Shown one piece after another: positions 23,301 through 33,058 of a stretch of DNA of 44,440 nucleotides. Under the pieces are notes generated by a model. The model did no database searches. It was given only the letters and a program-made list of their open reading frames with translations, and was not told where the DNA came from. A program made the position numbers and the translations under genes. The stretch lies in assembly GCA_022539475.1 (NCBI GenBank), contig VCMS01000381.1, positions 1 through 44,440 on the forward strand, given 5' to 3'. Numbering within the stretch: position 1 is the stretch's first letter; every line of letters starts with the position of its first letter. This stretch comes from Gracilaria domingensis. Lineage: Eukaryota; Rhodophyta; Florideophyceae; Gracilariales; Gracilariaceae.

Positions 23301-23450
23301 CAGAGACAGAACTGTTTCTTTTCCAGTTATTTTCAAGACGACGTTGAAAATCAGATCGCTGTTTCCTACCGGAAAGCACTTCAGTTCGTTGACCATTGTA
23401 CCGATGGACACATGCACGTTCTGGTCAAAGCTAAGTGGGTGACGTCATGA
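20332..23450 (+). pseudogene. Third Tnp2-family transposase remnant, interrupted by a MITE-like element
   Basis: Frame 1 runs 20,332-21,120 through one TAA (20,698) to a TGA, with QYQSFNEL near its end. Frame 2 runs 21,188-21,979 with CEYCDEDEF, SRLGAWLQK, YLEGEAAVV, a TGA at 21,494 before WPVLATVRNLPSSERYMAK, IPGPNAPEDLTSFV and VPCRFCK (about 21,777-21,798). Next, FPLDVMHLLFENISKDMIEIW at 22,081-22,143 is the most diagnostic Tnp2 motif. The MITE-like element at 22,240-22,487 interrupts it. After that come KANEWKHFVLSPSL, DSWYIFVQL, CKYVYHLILHLPPSIRRCG (about 22,770-22,830), YELRHPGK (23,061-23,084), and ALYGKHK and YRKALQFV (to 23,450). Many frame changes and stops show it is dead. It is a different lineage from the arm copy. 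Confidence 0.85.
22240..22487 (+). mobile_element. MITE-like element, copy B, inside the third Tnp2 remnant
   Basis: It starts CCCAGG and ends GCTAGAG, a mutated form of the family end GCTAGGG, and keeps the internal landmarks TAGTGTAGTAAGGTAATATGAC, CATTGAA and GCCGCATGATGATTCA. It is flanked on both sides by GAA (22,237-22,239 and 22,488-22,490), a three-base target duplication. It is more diverged than copies A and C. It interrupts the transposase reading frame shortly after the FPLDVMHLLFENI motif, so it inserted into the transposon. Confidence 0.85.
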
Positions 23451-24171
23451 CTCTACCAGGGAGAACAAGGTGAGGTATACGCGAAGAGACATCGAGCTGC
23501 ACCTTCCTCATTCTCGAAGATATCTGTGGAATCCATATCCTGCTCGTCACATCCCATTGGAGTTTTACAAGCACAAGTATTCAAGTCTAGAACCGGGATT
23601 TTGTTGCGGACCTACTTCATTGATGAAATGCGTGAAGAAAATGGGGTCTTGACCGGAAATCCAAAGACGGCAGAACTGGATTTAATGAAGCTTAAAGGAC
23701 TTTTGAAGAAATCCCGGAGGGGTGCGAGGTCGACAACGAGAGAGTGCATAACAAAAACTCCAAACAAGTCAGTTTTGAGACCAATTTCTTCATCAATCAC
23801 AATTGTGCGGCAAAGACATTAGTTCTCTTCTTAACGAACCACCATCCTTGCATTCGCAGAGTTTCGTATAGTCATAAGCGTCGTAGATGATATGAAGGTA
23901 CTGCAGTTTTGCAAACCATGTATTTCGAGATCCTGCATCAAGGTTGTTAGGGATAACTTGCCGGGGACGTCTGCATGAATTAAGAAGACATTGGGTTTGG
24001 AGCCTTGTCAGGGCCTTCTTAATTATGTTGACATTATTTTGGTTTCCACGCTTCGGATCAACCTGTGAAGACGTGTACATCTTCTACACATTGAGACCCG
24101 TTCCCCACGTATTACAACCCGATCTTCTCACCTTTCGTATTGTCAAAGACGTTTCGTACCACAACACAATT
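23451..24171. other. Possible continuation of the Tnp2 remnant; nothing firm
   Basis: Short frames on the plus strand (23,470-23,822) and a minus-strand frame (24,080-23,793, with IIYDAYDYTKLCECKDGG) have some protein-like character but no family motif. They may be eroded flanks of the transposon. No RNA gene or repeat is seen. Confidence 0.3.
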
Positions 24172-24231
24172 ACCTTCGGGCATCTCCCTGCTCCCCACTT
24201 CACCTTCGGGCAACTCCTTGCTCCCCGTCTT
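24172..24231 (+). repeat. Two-unit 30-bp tandem repeat
   Basis: Unit 1 (24,172-24,201) and unit 2 (24,202-24,231) both read ACCTTCGGGCA.CTCC.TGCTCCCC with a few differences. The length is a multiple of three. On the minus strand it would code for two copies of a GSKELPEGEV-like decapeptide in the frame 24,360-24,112, which has no other support. Confidence 0.6.
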
Positions 24232-25340
24232 CCTCCCACTGCCGTTCTCCTTCAAGCTTATCGGCCGCAGGTTAGCTACGTTGGCCATGGCGTCATCGCT
24301 CCTGCCATGTCCCAACCGACATTTACCAATCAAAAGCAATCCAACGTCTATTTCATCCATTTTCCACGTTCTCCCTCGTATCGTACCCTCTGTGTTCTCT
24401 GTCTACACCACGCTCTGCGTCGGGAATCACAAGAAAGTGTTGCATTATTCCTTTGCATAAGATAAGCTCAGGTGTCTTCCCCCACGACTCTATCTCTTTC
24501 TGAGACGTGCACGCTGATAGGCGTGGGTCATGACCGCTTCACGGCACACAGGTGCTATTGTTGGTGCATCTCATGCTTATTATATGATGCTTTGAGAGCA
24601 AGAACTGTTCGAAGCGACACGGGATGTGTTCTTGTCACCCATGGACGATGCCACTGATGCGAAGTACTCTCGATGCGTACCGGGTGAGGCTTCTCCACAC
24701 ATTTCATACCTTTTTCAGTGCGGGAACATGCAAATGGAGAGATGAGTCTGTAAGCTCTGCTGCACACGAGCAAACAATAGCACTGGCGAACGGTACCACC
24801 ATTCAACGACGAGCCCTTCAGACGAGCAACTCACAAATTCCAAGTTCTGATCACTTGGGGTTCCAGCGGCGTTATGCACCGGCAAACCCTACAGAACACC
24901 GAAATTCCGTACCGCTTCGATATCGGCCATCCACGCCATCTTGGTTTTGAGCTCGTCTCAGATCACTGCAGAGACTCTTTGAATAACATTGGGCCTTTCC
25001 TCCAGAAGATAGCACTGCTGTCGGTCACATTAGCCTTGTAATCTCTTTACCAGAATCTTGGCCACCACTGTTTCTACGGGAACAACTATATTCCATCTTT
25101 CTTTCCGGACTACAGTAGCGTTCTAGCGATGACAGACTAACAGAAAGTGATTCATCTCTGTCTTTTTGTCTATGCTTTACGTTTTCAACCTCTAAACCGG
25201 TTTGTGTTTTCGATGAACGTCGGAGCGTTACTTGTTTACAGTACGTTCGTCTGCTCTTGGTTTGTCTTCTTTCTGCTGTACTTGTCTTCGTTGCGAGCGT
25301 ATGACTGAATCTTGTTCTTGGGCGGCTCCTCATCCAATGA
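24232..25340. other. No gene recognised
   Basis: Open frames are short. One on the minus strand (25,333-25,025) is rich in Ser, Arg and Lys but has no domain. Base composition is like that of the transposon-rich DNA to the left, and it ends sharply at the AT-rich island near 25,340. Confidence 0.4.
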
Positions 25341-26503
25341 AAGTATGTGCACTATATGTGAGTTACCATACGACGCATAAATCAGCGGAACTATCTCCTT
25401 TATTTTAAAATCGTACTAAACAGACTTTAAATATGCATCTCCATGACTCTGTACAATTATATAATTTCCATAAGCCATTTCGGATATTGTTCCAATTTAT
25501 TGTGTTTCAGTGGCCAAATATAAACTCATCTTCACGTACTATGTTATTCATATTGTAAACTCGTTTTCTAATTCTTTCAGGACTTATATGTGACATATTT
25601 ATAGAGTGTATTTATGTAATATAAATTTACCTTATCGTAATAGATTCTCCTTAGTCTACAACAATTTTGAAACATATTTAAATCAATTTTATCACATTAA
25701 GTGTGTGTATATAATTGTTATATGCAGATTATGTCTCTCTAATTCATCTACGTTTTTGATATGATTTCGATTTGTTTTACGAATTATTTAAAATAGTTTC
25801 TCTCATTAGTTATAGATATGTTGCAAAATATTTCAGAATTTTTTATACGCTATTTATCGAATTGGTCTGAACAATCTTTACCAAATTTGAAAAATGTTGT
25901 ACTGTGCAATATTTGAGAAATGGCGCATACCGTGTGGATAAGCATGCAATAGTCTACGGCTACAATTGTTCTTTTTCATACTTTGTGCGCCATTTAGGAA
26001 TTTTTAGCCACCATTTGTGCACTATTTAATTTCTTTTGGTCAAATGCTTCATAAATGGCTCTTTAATTCGATCCTACGTATCTCTATCTTTTAGAATTCT
26101 ATTCTAGAACTTGGAACTTAATTTGTTTTAAAGTTCTGCTCCGAATCTATGTTCACTATCTTGGTATTTTTGTAAACTTTAGGCTATTGTTTAGATGACA
26201 TGGTCAACGTTTGGGATGGAACAGGGCTTTAATTCTTTGAGAAGTACAATTTACTAAGGAACACTCAATACCATTTCTACATGATGAGGTTAACTACTCA
26301 TATGTTTTTCACTCTTTAACCTTCTCCTTTCGTTACATGTTTCTCTTCATGTTTTCGCCATTCAGCATTTCATACTCACTGGCTTACTTCTTAAGTACAC
26401 ATATACGTCTGAAATAATATTTAAAAGCAGAAGATCACTTTCTTCGTTCAAACTTTGTAGCATACGCAGCATTAATAATTACGTTGCCAAACAATCTTTT
26501 CCC

Positions 26504-26837
26504 AATAAAAAGTAATCGTGAGTAATCGACTTATATAAAGAATGGGAGAAATAATTAAATCAATACTATTCAATGATCGGTGCTGTACTGAATGTCAGCA
26601 GAATAGTATACAACGTTAGTCAGAAGCTTAATAGTTCCAAATGCTGGTGTCAATATAATATCTCAAGTTTTTGCTTTTCGGAATGAGTACGTACAAGTGT
26701 ACAACTTTGAACTAAAGGTTAATATCATACAACTATCATATTAAGAAATGTAGAGGTTTTGGACGACTTAGATATGATTGAGATTTGAGAACTTTTATTT
26801 TTTAGATTAAATTAAAAACAAATTTGATTTAATGATT
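26504..26837 (+). repeat. AT-rich segment recurring inverted at the right edge
   Basis: The reverse complement of 44,083-44,440 matches this segment. Shared landmarks include GAATGAGTACGTAC, ACTAAAGGTTAATATC, TGTAGAGGTTTTGGACGACT and AAATTAAAAACAAATTTG. The match has many one-base indels and some substitutions, so it is older or less accurately sequenced than the main arms. It begins about 300 bases upstream of the pyruvyltransferase gene and extends away from it. Confidence 0.85.
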
Positions 26838-27137
26838 TTGTTATAGCAGATTTTTATAAGAAGAAATTAAAAGAGAGAACTTTTCATGAAAGTAAACCAA
26901 GGCAATATAGGTTTAATGTTGATCCCACCTTTCCTCAAGATCTTGAATGCTTTCTGAAAAGTGACATTGCTTCGGCACACAATAGATTTGAAAACTAGGC
27001 CCCAGGTTCTGTATTCTAGGTTTTAATAGAAAGTATGATTCAGTAATGCTCATTCTATTGTTTTAGGAAAAAAGCTACGTTTCAAAACCTTCGCATAATA
27101 GTCTCATAGTCGTATCGAGAGTGGTTTTCATCTTAGC

Positions 27138-28349
27138 ATGGAATTGGTATCTTCTCGATTCCTCTGGATCACTGGAGTCGCCGCCATTTTTGGGATTGTA
27201 ATAAATGTTGGAAGTAACTACTCATATCGAACAATATTCTTAAATGAATCTCGAGGGGAGGCTAGGCATAATATGTACGAAAAAGAAATTCACATGTTGA
27301 AAGTAAGAACAAAAAGCCTGGAAGAAGCCATAAAGAGAAATGGACGAAAGCCTAGAATTGCTTTCCTTCATCGTGAAGTAAATATAAACCTTGGAGATCA
27401 ACTTGCAACTCCCTATCACTATTTTGACTTTTTTAAGAGCTTTTCAAATAGTACAATATTTGATATTGGATGGCCAGGATGCTCTGAACAGATAAAAATT
27501 ATGAGACAAGTTCATAGCTTTGATTTGATCATAGTTGGAGGTGGGGGTCTGATAGGCACAAGCTCAGTCTGGGACGCTACTCTGAAATTATTGGGAGAGC
27601 TAGAGAACACCGTAATTTGGTCTGCAGGACTTAATCGCGTAATCAAAGATCACAAGAGCTACACTGAAGTTCCTGAATACGTTTCCAATTATTCCCTTGT
27701 AGCAATGAGAGATTCTTTCAACCTCAATGAGCATGATAATATAGGGTACATTGGAGATGTCACATGTATGGCGCCAGAATTTGATCATTTCTTGGATTCA
27801 GAATATGTCAAAAGTCAGGAAGATAAGCATATCACTGTTGCCATTTATGCTCACTCAGGTATTCCAATAGAGAGAAATATCACATGCCGCCCGGGTATGC
27901 ATAGTGAGTCAACATGTACAGATGTGGGTTGTCTTTGGAGTACCAAAAGACAATCCTGCTTCTTTGCCAATAAGTACGAAACAAATCGTGCTAAGGACCT
28001 TAGTAAAATACTTAAACATATGCGAGATAGTACTGCTGTTTTGACCTCCTCATATCATGGTTTATGGTGGTCGATACTTCTTGGGAAAAAAGTCATTGTG
28101 CACCCATTTTTAGAAAAGCTGACCAAGTACAATCTTCTGCCGTATAAATCGGTTGCTCTTACGAATGATCTCTATGGTGATATTATTCGAGCACAAACAT
28201 ATCCCAATGCACTGAAACGTTGTAGATACGAGAATGAAATATTCTATTCGAAAACATTAGAAATTCTGCTGCAGTCTCTGAGATCTAGAAGAGTAGGAGA
28301 ACAGCCGACGCCGGACTTTGACTCATGTGTAAAGAGTGAAGACTTGTAA
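27138..28349 (+). CDS. Polysaccharide pyruvyltransferase family protein, type II membrane topology
   Basis: Intact ATG-to-TAA ORF of 403 aa. The family (PF04230; bacterial WcaK/EpsO, yeast Pvg1) transfers pyruvate from phosphoenolpyruvate to sugars as a ketal. Visible landmarks are NLGDQL (84-89), DLIIVGGGGLIG (129-140), VIWSAGLNRV (159-168), LVAMRDSF (187-194), YIGDVTC (204-210) and the C-terminal core VLTSSYHGLWWSILLGKKVIV (301-321), containing the S-x-YH motif. A hydrophobic anchor (about 8-26) and a short helical stem (43-67) suggest a Golgi type II enzyme. A Cys-rich insertion lies at 250-274 (C-x9-C-x4-C-x8-C). Codon use is AT-rich like the surrounding island. A role in pyruvylating wall galactans fits a red alga but is inferred. 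Confidence 0.92.
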   Translation: MELVSSRFLWITGVAAIFGIVINVGSNYSYRTIFLNESRGEARHNMYEKEIHMLKVRTKSLEEAIKRNGRKPRIAFLHREVNINLGDQLATPYHYFDFFKSFSNSTIFDIGWPGCSEQIKIMRQVHSFDLIIVGGGGLIGTSSVWDATLKLLGELENTVIWSAGLNRVIKDHKSYTEVPEYVSNYSLVAMRDSFNLNEHDNIGYIGDVTCMAPEFDHFLDSEYVKSQEDKHITVAIYAHSGIPIERNITCRPGMHSESTCTDVGCLWSTKRQSCFFANKYETNRAKDLSKILKHMRDSTAVLTSSYHGLWWSILLGKKVIVHPFLEKLTKYNLLPYKSVALTNDLYGDIIRAQTYPNALKRCRYENEIFYSKTLEILLQSLRSRRVGEQPTPDFDSCVKSEDL

Positions 28350-29285
28350 GAAAGAAGCTAAAAGTCCAGGACCTCAAACACTTTTTTCAAGCCCATGGAA
28401 AGGGACGAAGTTTCCTTGTGAACGTCGAAAACAAAACTCATTTATATTGCGTTCCAACTCTCAAAGATTATGATCAATTTTGTGAAATTGGTTCCCAATC
28501 AATTCTTTCCAAGTGTGCACCAATTGCGCCGTATTCTAATTTTCTATTAATTTTTTCTCTATACTCAAAATGCATGGATTCAAAAGTTGGTACGTTAATG
28601 AAAAAATGAAAATATATTGAGTAGAAGAAAAGTGATTTTTACTAAATATCTAACCACCGAAACAAAGTTCCTCTGGGCACAATTGTTTAAGTTTTTCATT
28701 AATGCAAGGTTTCACGATGAGCGTGTTGAGTACTGAAAATTATTAAATGCAAATTATCTCAAACATATTATTACGATAGTGAGAGATTTAGAGGTAAGAT
28801 TCTTCTAACAACATTTTTTCTATATTTCTACAGCTTTTAAAACACCGAGATGGTATATGGAGAAGATTTATTCACTCTACATGAAATAATTTAGTCCTAC
28901 AGATAGAAACTAAGCAGTATTCAAAATCCACTTCGTCATGTTGAATATTCTCAAGTCTTCGAAGTAATCTTTTGTGCATATTACTTTCCTTTAGTTCATT
29001 GAATGGGTTGCGTAGCGTAGAAAGAAATATAAAAAATGAAGTTCGCGAAATGGTCACAGCGATACCGAGCTGAGATAATCATTTGTTATTTTCGTTTTAA
29101 TGACATATTGCTTACTCTATTTTAAAAACCCAAATGAATATCTCTCATAAGCTTCCATCTCCCTAAATCTGTCTTCGGGTAGTTCTTGTAATGCTGAGTT
29201 AAAAAATGTTAAGGAGTTTCACTCCGTGTCGTTGACAGAACTTCAAAAACCCAGAGAGGCACCTTGATGCGCCAGGAACGTCCCG
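28350..29285. other. AT-rich downstream spacer, no gene
   Basis: No open frame above about 63 codons and none with coding character. It presumably holds the 3' end of the pyruvyltransferase transcript. The AT-rich composition stops near 29,220. Confidence 0.5.
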
Positions 29286-30522
29286 ATGATACACGTTGGA
29301 TGTCTTGGCGAGCAATATGATGCGCCAATGATGCACATGGGAAGAAAGCTCATTTTCAGAAAGGAAATAGGCGCTGACTGGATGCGCCCAAGATACGCCT
29401 CAGTGTTTTTGTGCGCATTCAAAATCGCTCTTGAGCTGCTCGAAGCCAGAGCAAGTTTTTCTGCCGAAGCAGGAAAATCATTGGTATATGGAATCGACGA
29501 ACTTTTGGACTGCGACTCGATGACAAGGGTAAATCCATGTAATTTGAGGGTGAAAGAAGTGAAGGTATTAGAGAAAATGAGTGGAGTGCATATGAATGAT
29601 TGGACGATCTCATTATCCCATATTCTGTGTTATGTTCTCTAAGGTTGGAGTGCAGCTAAATATAAAGTAATTATAATCTTGAATGAGCAGATTGAGTGCA
29701 ATTAGAGAGCGGTACCTTTCTCACATGATTAACCTTAGATATGAGCGTATCACAGCTGTTCATCTAGAAGCTACAATGATTGCACACTGGACGCACTTGG
29801 AGCGAAAAGGACGCAATCTCCACATAGACGGACATCCAAAAATTGAAATAAACTATCCATTCAACTGCGTTAACTTGAGGAAGTTCCAAACATTAAAATG
29901 CAGTCGATTTGCATTCAAAAACTTTCAAGGGAATATAAACGCCCGCAGAAAGTAGCAAAGTATTCCGACGAGTGCCACTTGGAAACAACCGCAAATACGA
30001 TGGAGTTTTTCGCCGGCGATCTCTCTCTGGCACTGAAGTTTAGAATGGTACACACAGTCGCACATATAGAAGAAGGTTTTCCCTTCGGCCCTTCGCACAT
30101 TCAAAATTGTCCTTGGATATCGTGAGAAAGGCATATATCTCTCCTAAGTCTTTAGAGCAGCCTGTCATTTTCTCCTTGAACAATCGCCCGAACATATGTC
30201 CGAGAAAGAAATTATGCTTCTCATTGTAACCCGACTGTTCTAAGCATGTCTTCTTAGCAGGAGAGCACCAGTCTACTCTCTTCTGGAATGAAGACGTAGC
30301 CCTGCAGAGAGATTTAAAAGCAGCAGATGGGGTCACGTACCAAAATCGTGCGCTTTCTGATTTATTAAGAAGACTGGAACTCATTTGCCATTCTCCTGCG
30401 TTTCCACGTTTGCCATATGATTTTGCGTGACCAACAGAACAAATGTTCAAATAATACTTTTCGCCTATTGACTGTCGTACTTCATACGACAGCAGAGTTC
30501 TATATGAGACCCTCAATTTCAC
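29286..30522. other. Coding-like fragments, unknown family
   Basis: Plus-strand ATG frame 29,286-29,642 (118 aa, with FLCAFKIALELLEARASFS), plus-strand frame 29,683-29,955 and minus-strand frame 30,522-30,040 (160 codons) are the longest. None shows a domain I recognise, and they lie on both strands, so at most one is real. They could be eroded parts of the mobile DNA seen elsewhere in the spacer. Confidence 0.25.
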
Positions 30523-31795
30523 GGGCTCATCTTTGACAAGCCTTTCAAGTTTCTTTGATATATTTGAAATTTCTACAATAAAGCCCTTAGTTTGAAAAAC
30601 TCGAGAGCATTGGGGCTCACTTCCACCTGTCTATCTTGATAGGGAGAACCTCCAGCATCACTGACACTGATCCGAGACTCCTGCGATCCACATTGAGTGA
30701 CAAAGGGCGTGTTGCACTATATGGATCTGTCACATTTAGCCGGTGTCAAGCAGAAAATGCCTTTCTCTTTCTCGGCAAGAGGCAACGAACTGGGACTTTG
30801 AACTAAATTAAGCGGTTGCTCTGCGTCTTCGAACGAACTGTTCTATCTTCGAACTGATGAAAGAAGTGTTCACCACATAAAAGCTCACTCTCATCCATTT
30901 CAGAAGGGTTTGCACCTCTTACATAGTTTTCGATCACGTCCGATGTTCTTTCGTGGACAAAAGGTTCATTGAAATTGGATTCCATCTCAACTTGATCTGG
31001 ATTTTCTCTTCTGACCCGGAGATTGGTGATGTTCTAATTTACCATCGCTATTAGAGCTATCTGAATCAGGTTTTAACATCATGGAGGACGATGCAGTCCT
31101 CTGTTCCCATCGCTTTCTCCTTTTTCTCGTGCTAGACTTGGTCACTCATTGTCTCGTAACTAACGAGATGAGATGAAAGGTATCTCTTTCATGCAGTTAA
31201 TGCTATCAGAAAATTTCCATGAAAGATACCGCACCTGTCGAGGTTCACAGCATAGATTTCTAAAATTCATTGAGGTACACTTTAGTGGGTTTTAACTCTA
31301 GTTTTCCCGTTCCAATTTCGAATAATTTCCAAAACGTTGTGACCTAATATTTTAAAGCTCTGGACTAGTCACCGCGAACCTACTAATATCCCGAGGTTCT
31401 CCGCTCCGCGCGTTGCACATCCATGTTTCTCCTGATTTTCTTGAACCTGTTTTGTTTCACTGGACTTCGTGCCCTTGCCACAGAAAGTACCTCGGCAGCG
31501 AGATGAATATGTACTCCTACACCACATCTTAGGATCCAGCCTCAGTAACACACTCCAGGACTGTAGTTATCCATTGCATCTTCCAGGAAATGCACACGCA
31601 AAGTGTCTCTGCAGTTGTGAGGCCTTGGGAACGTTTCGAGTCTCACCATATCCCGAGCAGGTGTTCTTACTTCACATGTCTGCCGCTATCACGCTTTTCT
31701 CCGTCGACATCTTTTGCGTGGAGACTCTCTCTCTTCTCACTCTGAATGGGCTCCCTCCTTCTCTGACATTTTGGGACAGCGGCTTCTCGTAGTCT
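30523..31795. other. No gene recognised
   Basis: Only short frames. A pyrimidine-rich plus strand precedes the MITE-like element at 31,796. No RNA gene, repeat or promoter can be supported. Confidence 0.35.
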
Positions 31796-32043
31796 CCCAG
31801 GCAAAACTCGTTAAGAAAAAACTAAAAGGGTTTTCAGCAGACTTGCAGACAAGATGACTGGTGTAATCAGGTAATATGACCAACTTCATTGAAATATAAG
31901 TAAGTTTTTGTTTTACTGACATTTCAATGAGTGTGATTCTTTGAAAAAATTAAATTCCTGGAAAGTGTCATTACATTTTATTGAAAGACATCAATTTCAT
32001 TTACCGCGGCATGATCATTCAATGACAATGGGTTTTGCTAGGG
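31796..32043 (+). mobile_element. MITE-like element, copy C
   Basis: This 248-bp copy starts CCCAGGCAAAACTCG and ends GGGTTTTGCTAGGG, giving the family's terminal inverted repeats. Its interior matches copy A closely. It is flanked by TCT on both sides (31,793-31,795 and 32,044-32,046), a clean three-base target duplication. It has no coding capacity. Three-base target duplications are typical of the CACTA and PIF/Harbinger superfamilies, and Tnp2-type transposase remnants are nearby, but the mobilising enzyme is not proven. Confidence 0.88.
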
Positions 32044-32394
32044 TCTGTGAACTCCTCCTCAACCTTTGTTCATATGCATTGTCCTTGATTACGTTTTCAT
32101 CCTTGAGCACCTACGTTGTGCCACTTGCAGATGGTAGTAATGTAAGCATCTCACAGCTCGTCTCGTTTAATGCAACGAACGTTTTCATAGAAGTAACCGT
32201 GAGTGTTTTCTGTCACGCATATGTGTCATCAATCTCACCAGCGCATGGCCCTAATGAGCGATCCTGTTCTGCCGGTAGTAACTGTCGAAAGCCAGTGCTC
32301 ATTAAAGCAGTAGGTCACTGGAAACTCTAGGGAACAATAAATTATTGTAGAGTCATGCTCCATTGGTGTCCCATTAGCTTTCGAGAAGCGGAAA

Positions 32395-32907
32395 ATGAAG
32401 GATTCAGGTCGTCCCGGAGTGCTGCCGGGAGCCGTTTTTTCTTCACGTTCAGTGTTCAACCGTTCATATCGTAGACAGATGGGCTTTGGGAGCCCGTCTT
32501 GCGAGGACTATACTGTGTATACGGAGATGGAAAACGCTGCGAAAAATTCTCTCAGGCAGTTCATGTACCAGAAGATGAAGTTCAAACAAGGAAAGCAAAC
32601 GTTCGTGTCGATAAATATTGAGTACACTTCGCAACTATCGCAGCTCAAGAAGAAAGTGGTGGAAGTATTCTTTGTCCTTTCCGCAGCTCAAAACTATTGG
32701 ATATTCATGGAGTTTATCAAAGAGGCCAGGCAGAGAGATCGCAAGGCGAAAGCGAAGGCTTCTAAAAAGGTTTCGAAGACGAAAAATGACGGTCATGGTG
32801 AGGGGATCAATGTAAATGTGTTCAGGGGTGGAGCAGATGGTGCTACTTGTAACTTAAACTTCGCTTCGTACAATTTGAACCCCGGCAATTCGAATAATGA
32901 ACGCTGA
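32395..32907 (+). CDS. Basic helical protein of 170 aa, related to the 318-aa arm protein
   Basis: The ORF is intact from ATG to TGA. Residues 47-117 align without gaps to residues 81-151 of the 318-aa protein. In the last 31 positions about ten are identical, including Trp 102, Ile 108, Glu 110 and RDRK (114-117), and many others are conservative. A Lys-rich stretch (118-130, KAKAKASKKVSKTK) and a short Gly/Asn-rich tail follow. The predicted helix plus basic tail fits a nucleic-acid-binding or oligomerising protein. It lies 350 bases after a MITE-like element and before a cluster of GGATATCC-like words. No family is recognised. Being intact among decayed DNA, it may be a young or maintained gene. 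Confidence 0.55.
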   Translation: MKDSGRPGVLPGAVFSSRSVFNRSYRRQMGFGSPSCEDYTVYTEMENAAKNSLRQFMYQKMKFKQGKQTFVSINIEYTSQLSQLKKKVVEVFFVLSAAQNYWIFMEFIKEARQRDRKAKAKASKKVSKTKNDGHGEGINVNVFRGGADGATCNLNFASYNLNPGNSNNER

Positions 32908-33058
32908 CATTATGGAATGGAGGGGGTGGCAATGTGTGTGCACCTGGTGTTGATAGCGTCCGTGTCACACCTCACCAGAAAAAAATGACTGCAGTTGCAT
33001 GGTCTGAGGCATACGTATCTGCAGGCGAAAATGATCATGGTTCCTTTACAGCTATTGG

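Larger units (their letters stand above)
25340..29220. other. AT-rich island surrounding the pyruvyltransferase gene
   Basis: From about 25,340 the DNA becomes strikingly AT-rich and has almost no open frames until the gene at 27,138, then again from 28,350 to about 29,220. The flanking DNA is much closer to even base composition. Part of it (26,504-26,837) recurs inverted at 44,083-44,440, so at least that part is repetitive. Apart from the one gene I see only AT-rich spacer with no RNA gene or clear regulatory site. Confidence 0.8.

Noticed and set aside
23944..24465. 173-codon plus-strand frame
   Set aside because: No domain, and it runs over a 30-bp tandem repeat and a pyrimidine-rich stretch; probably chance.
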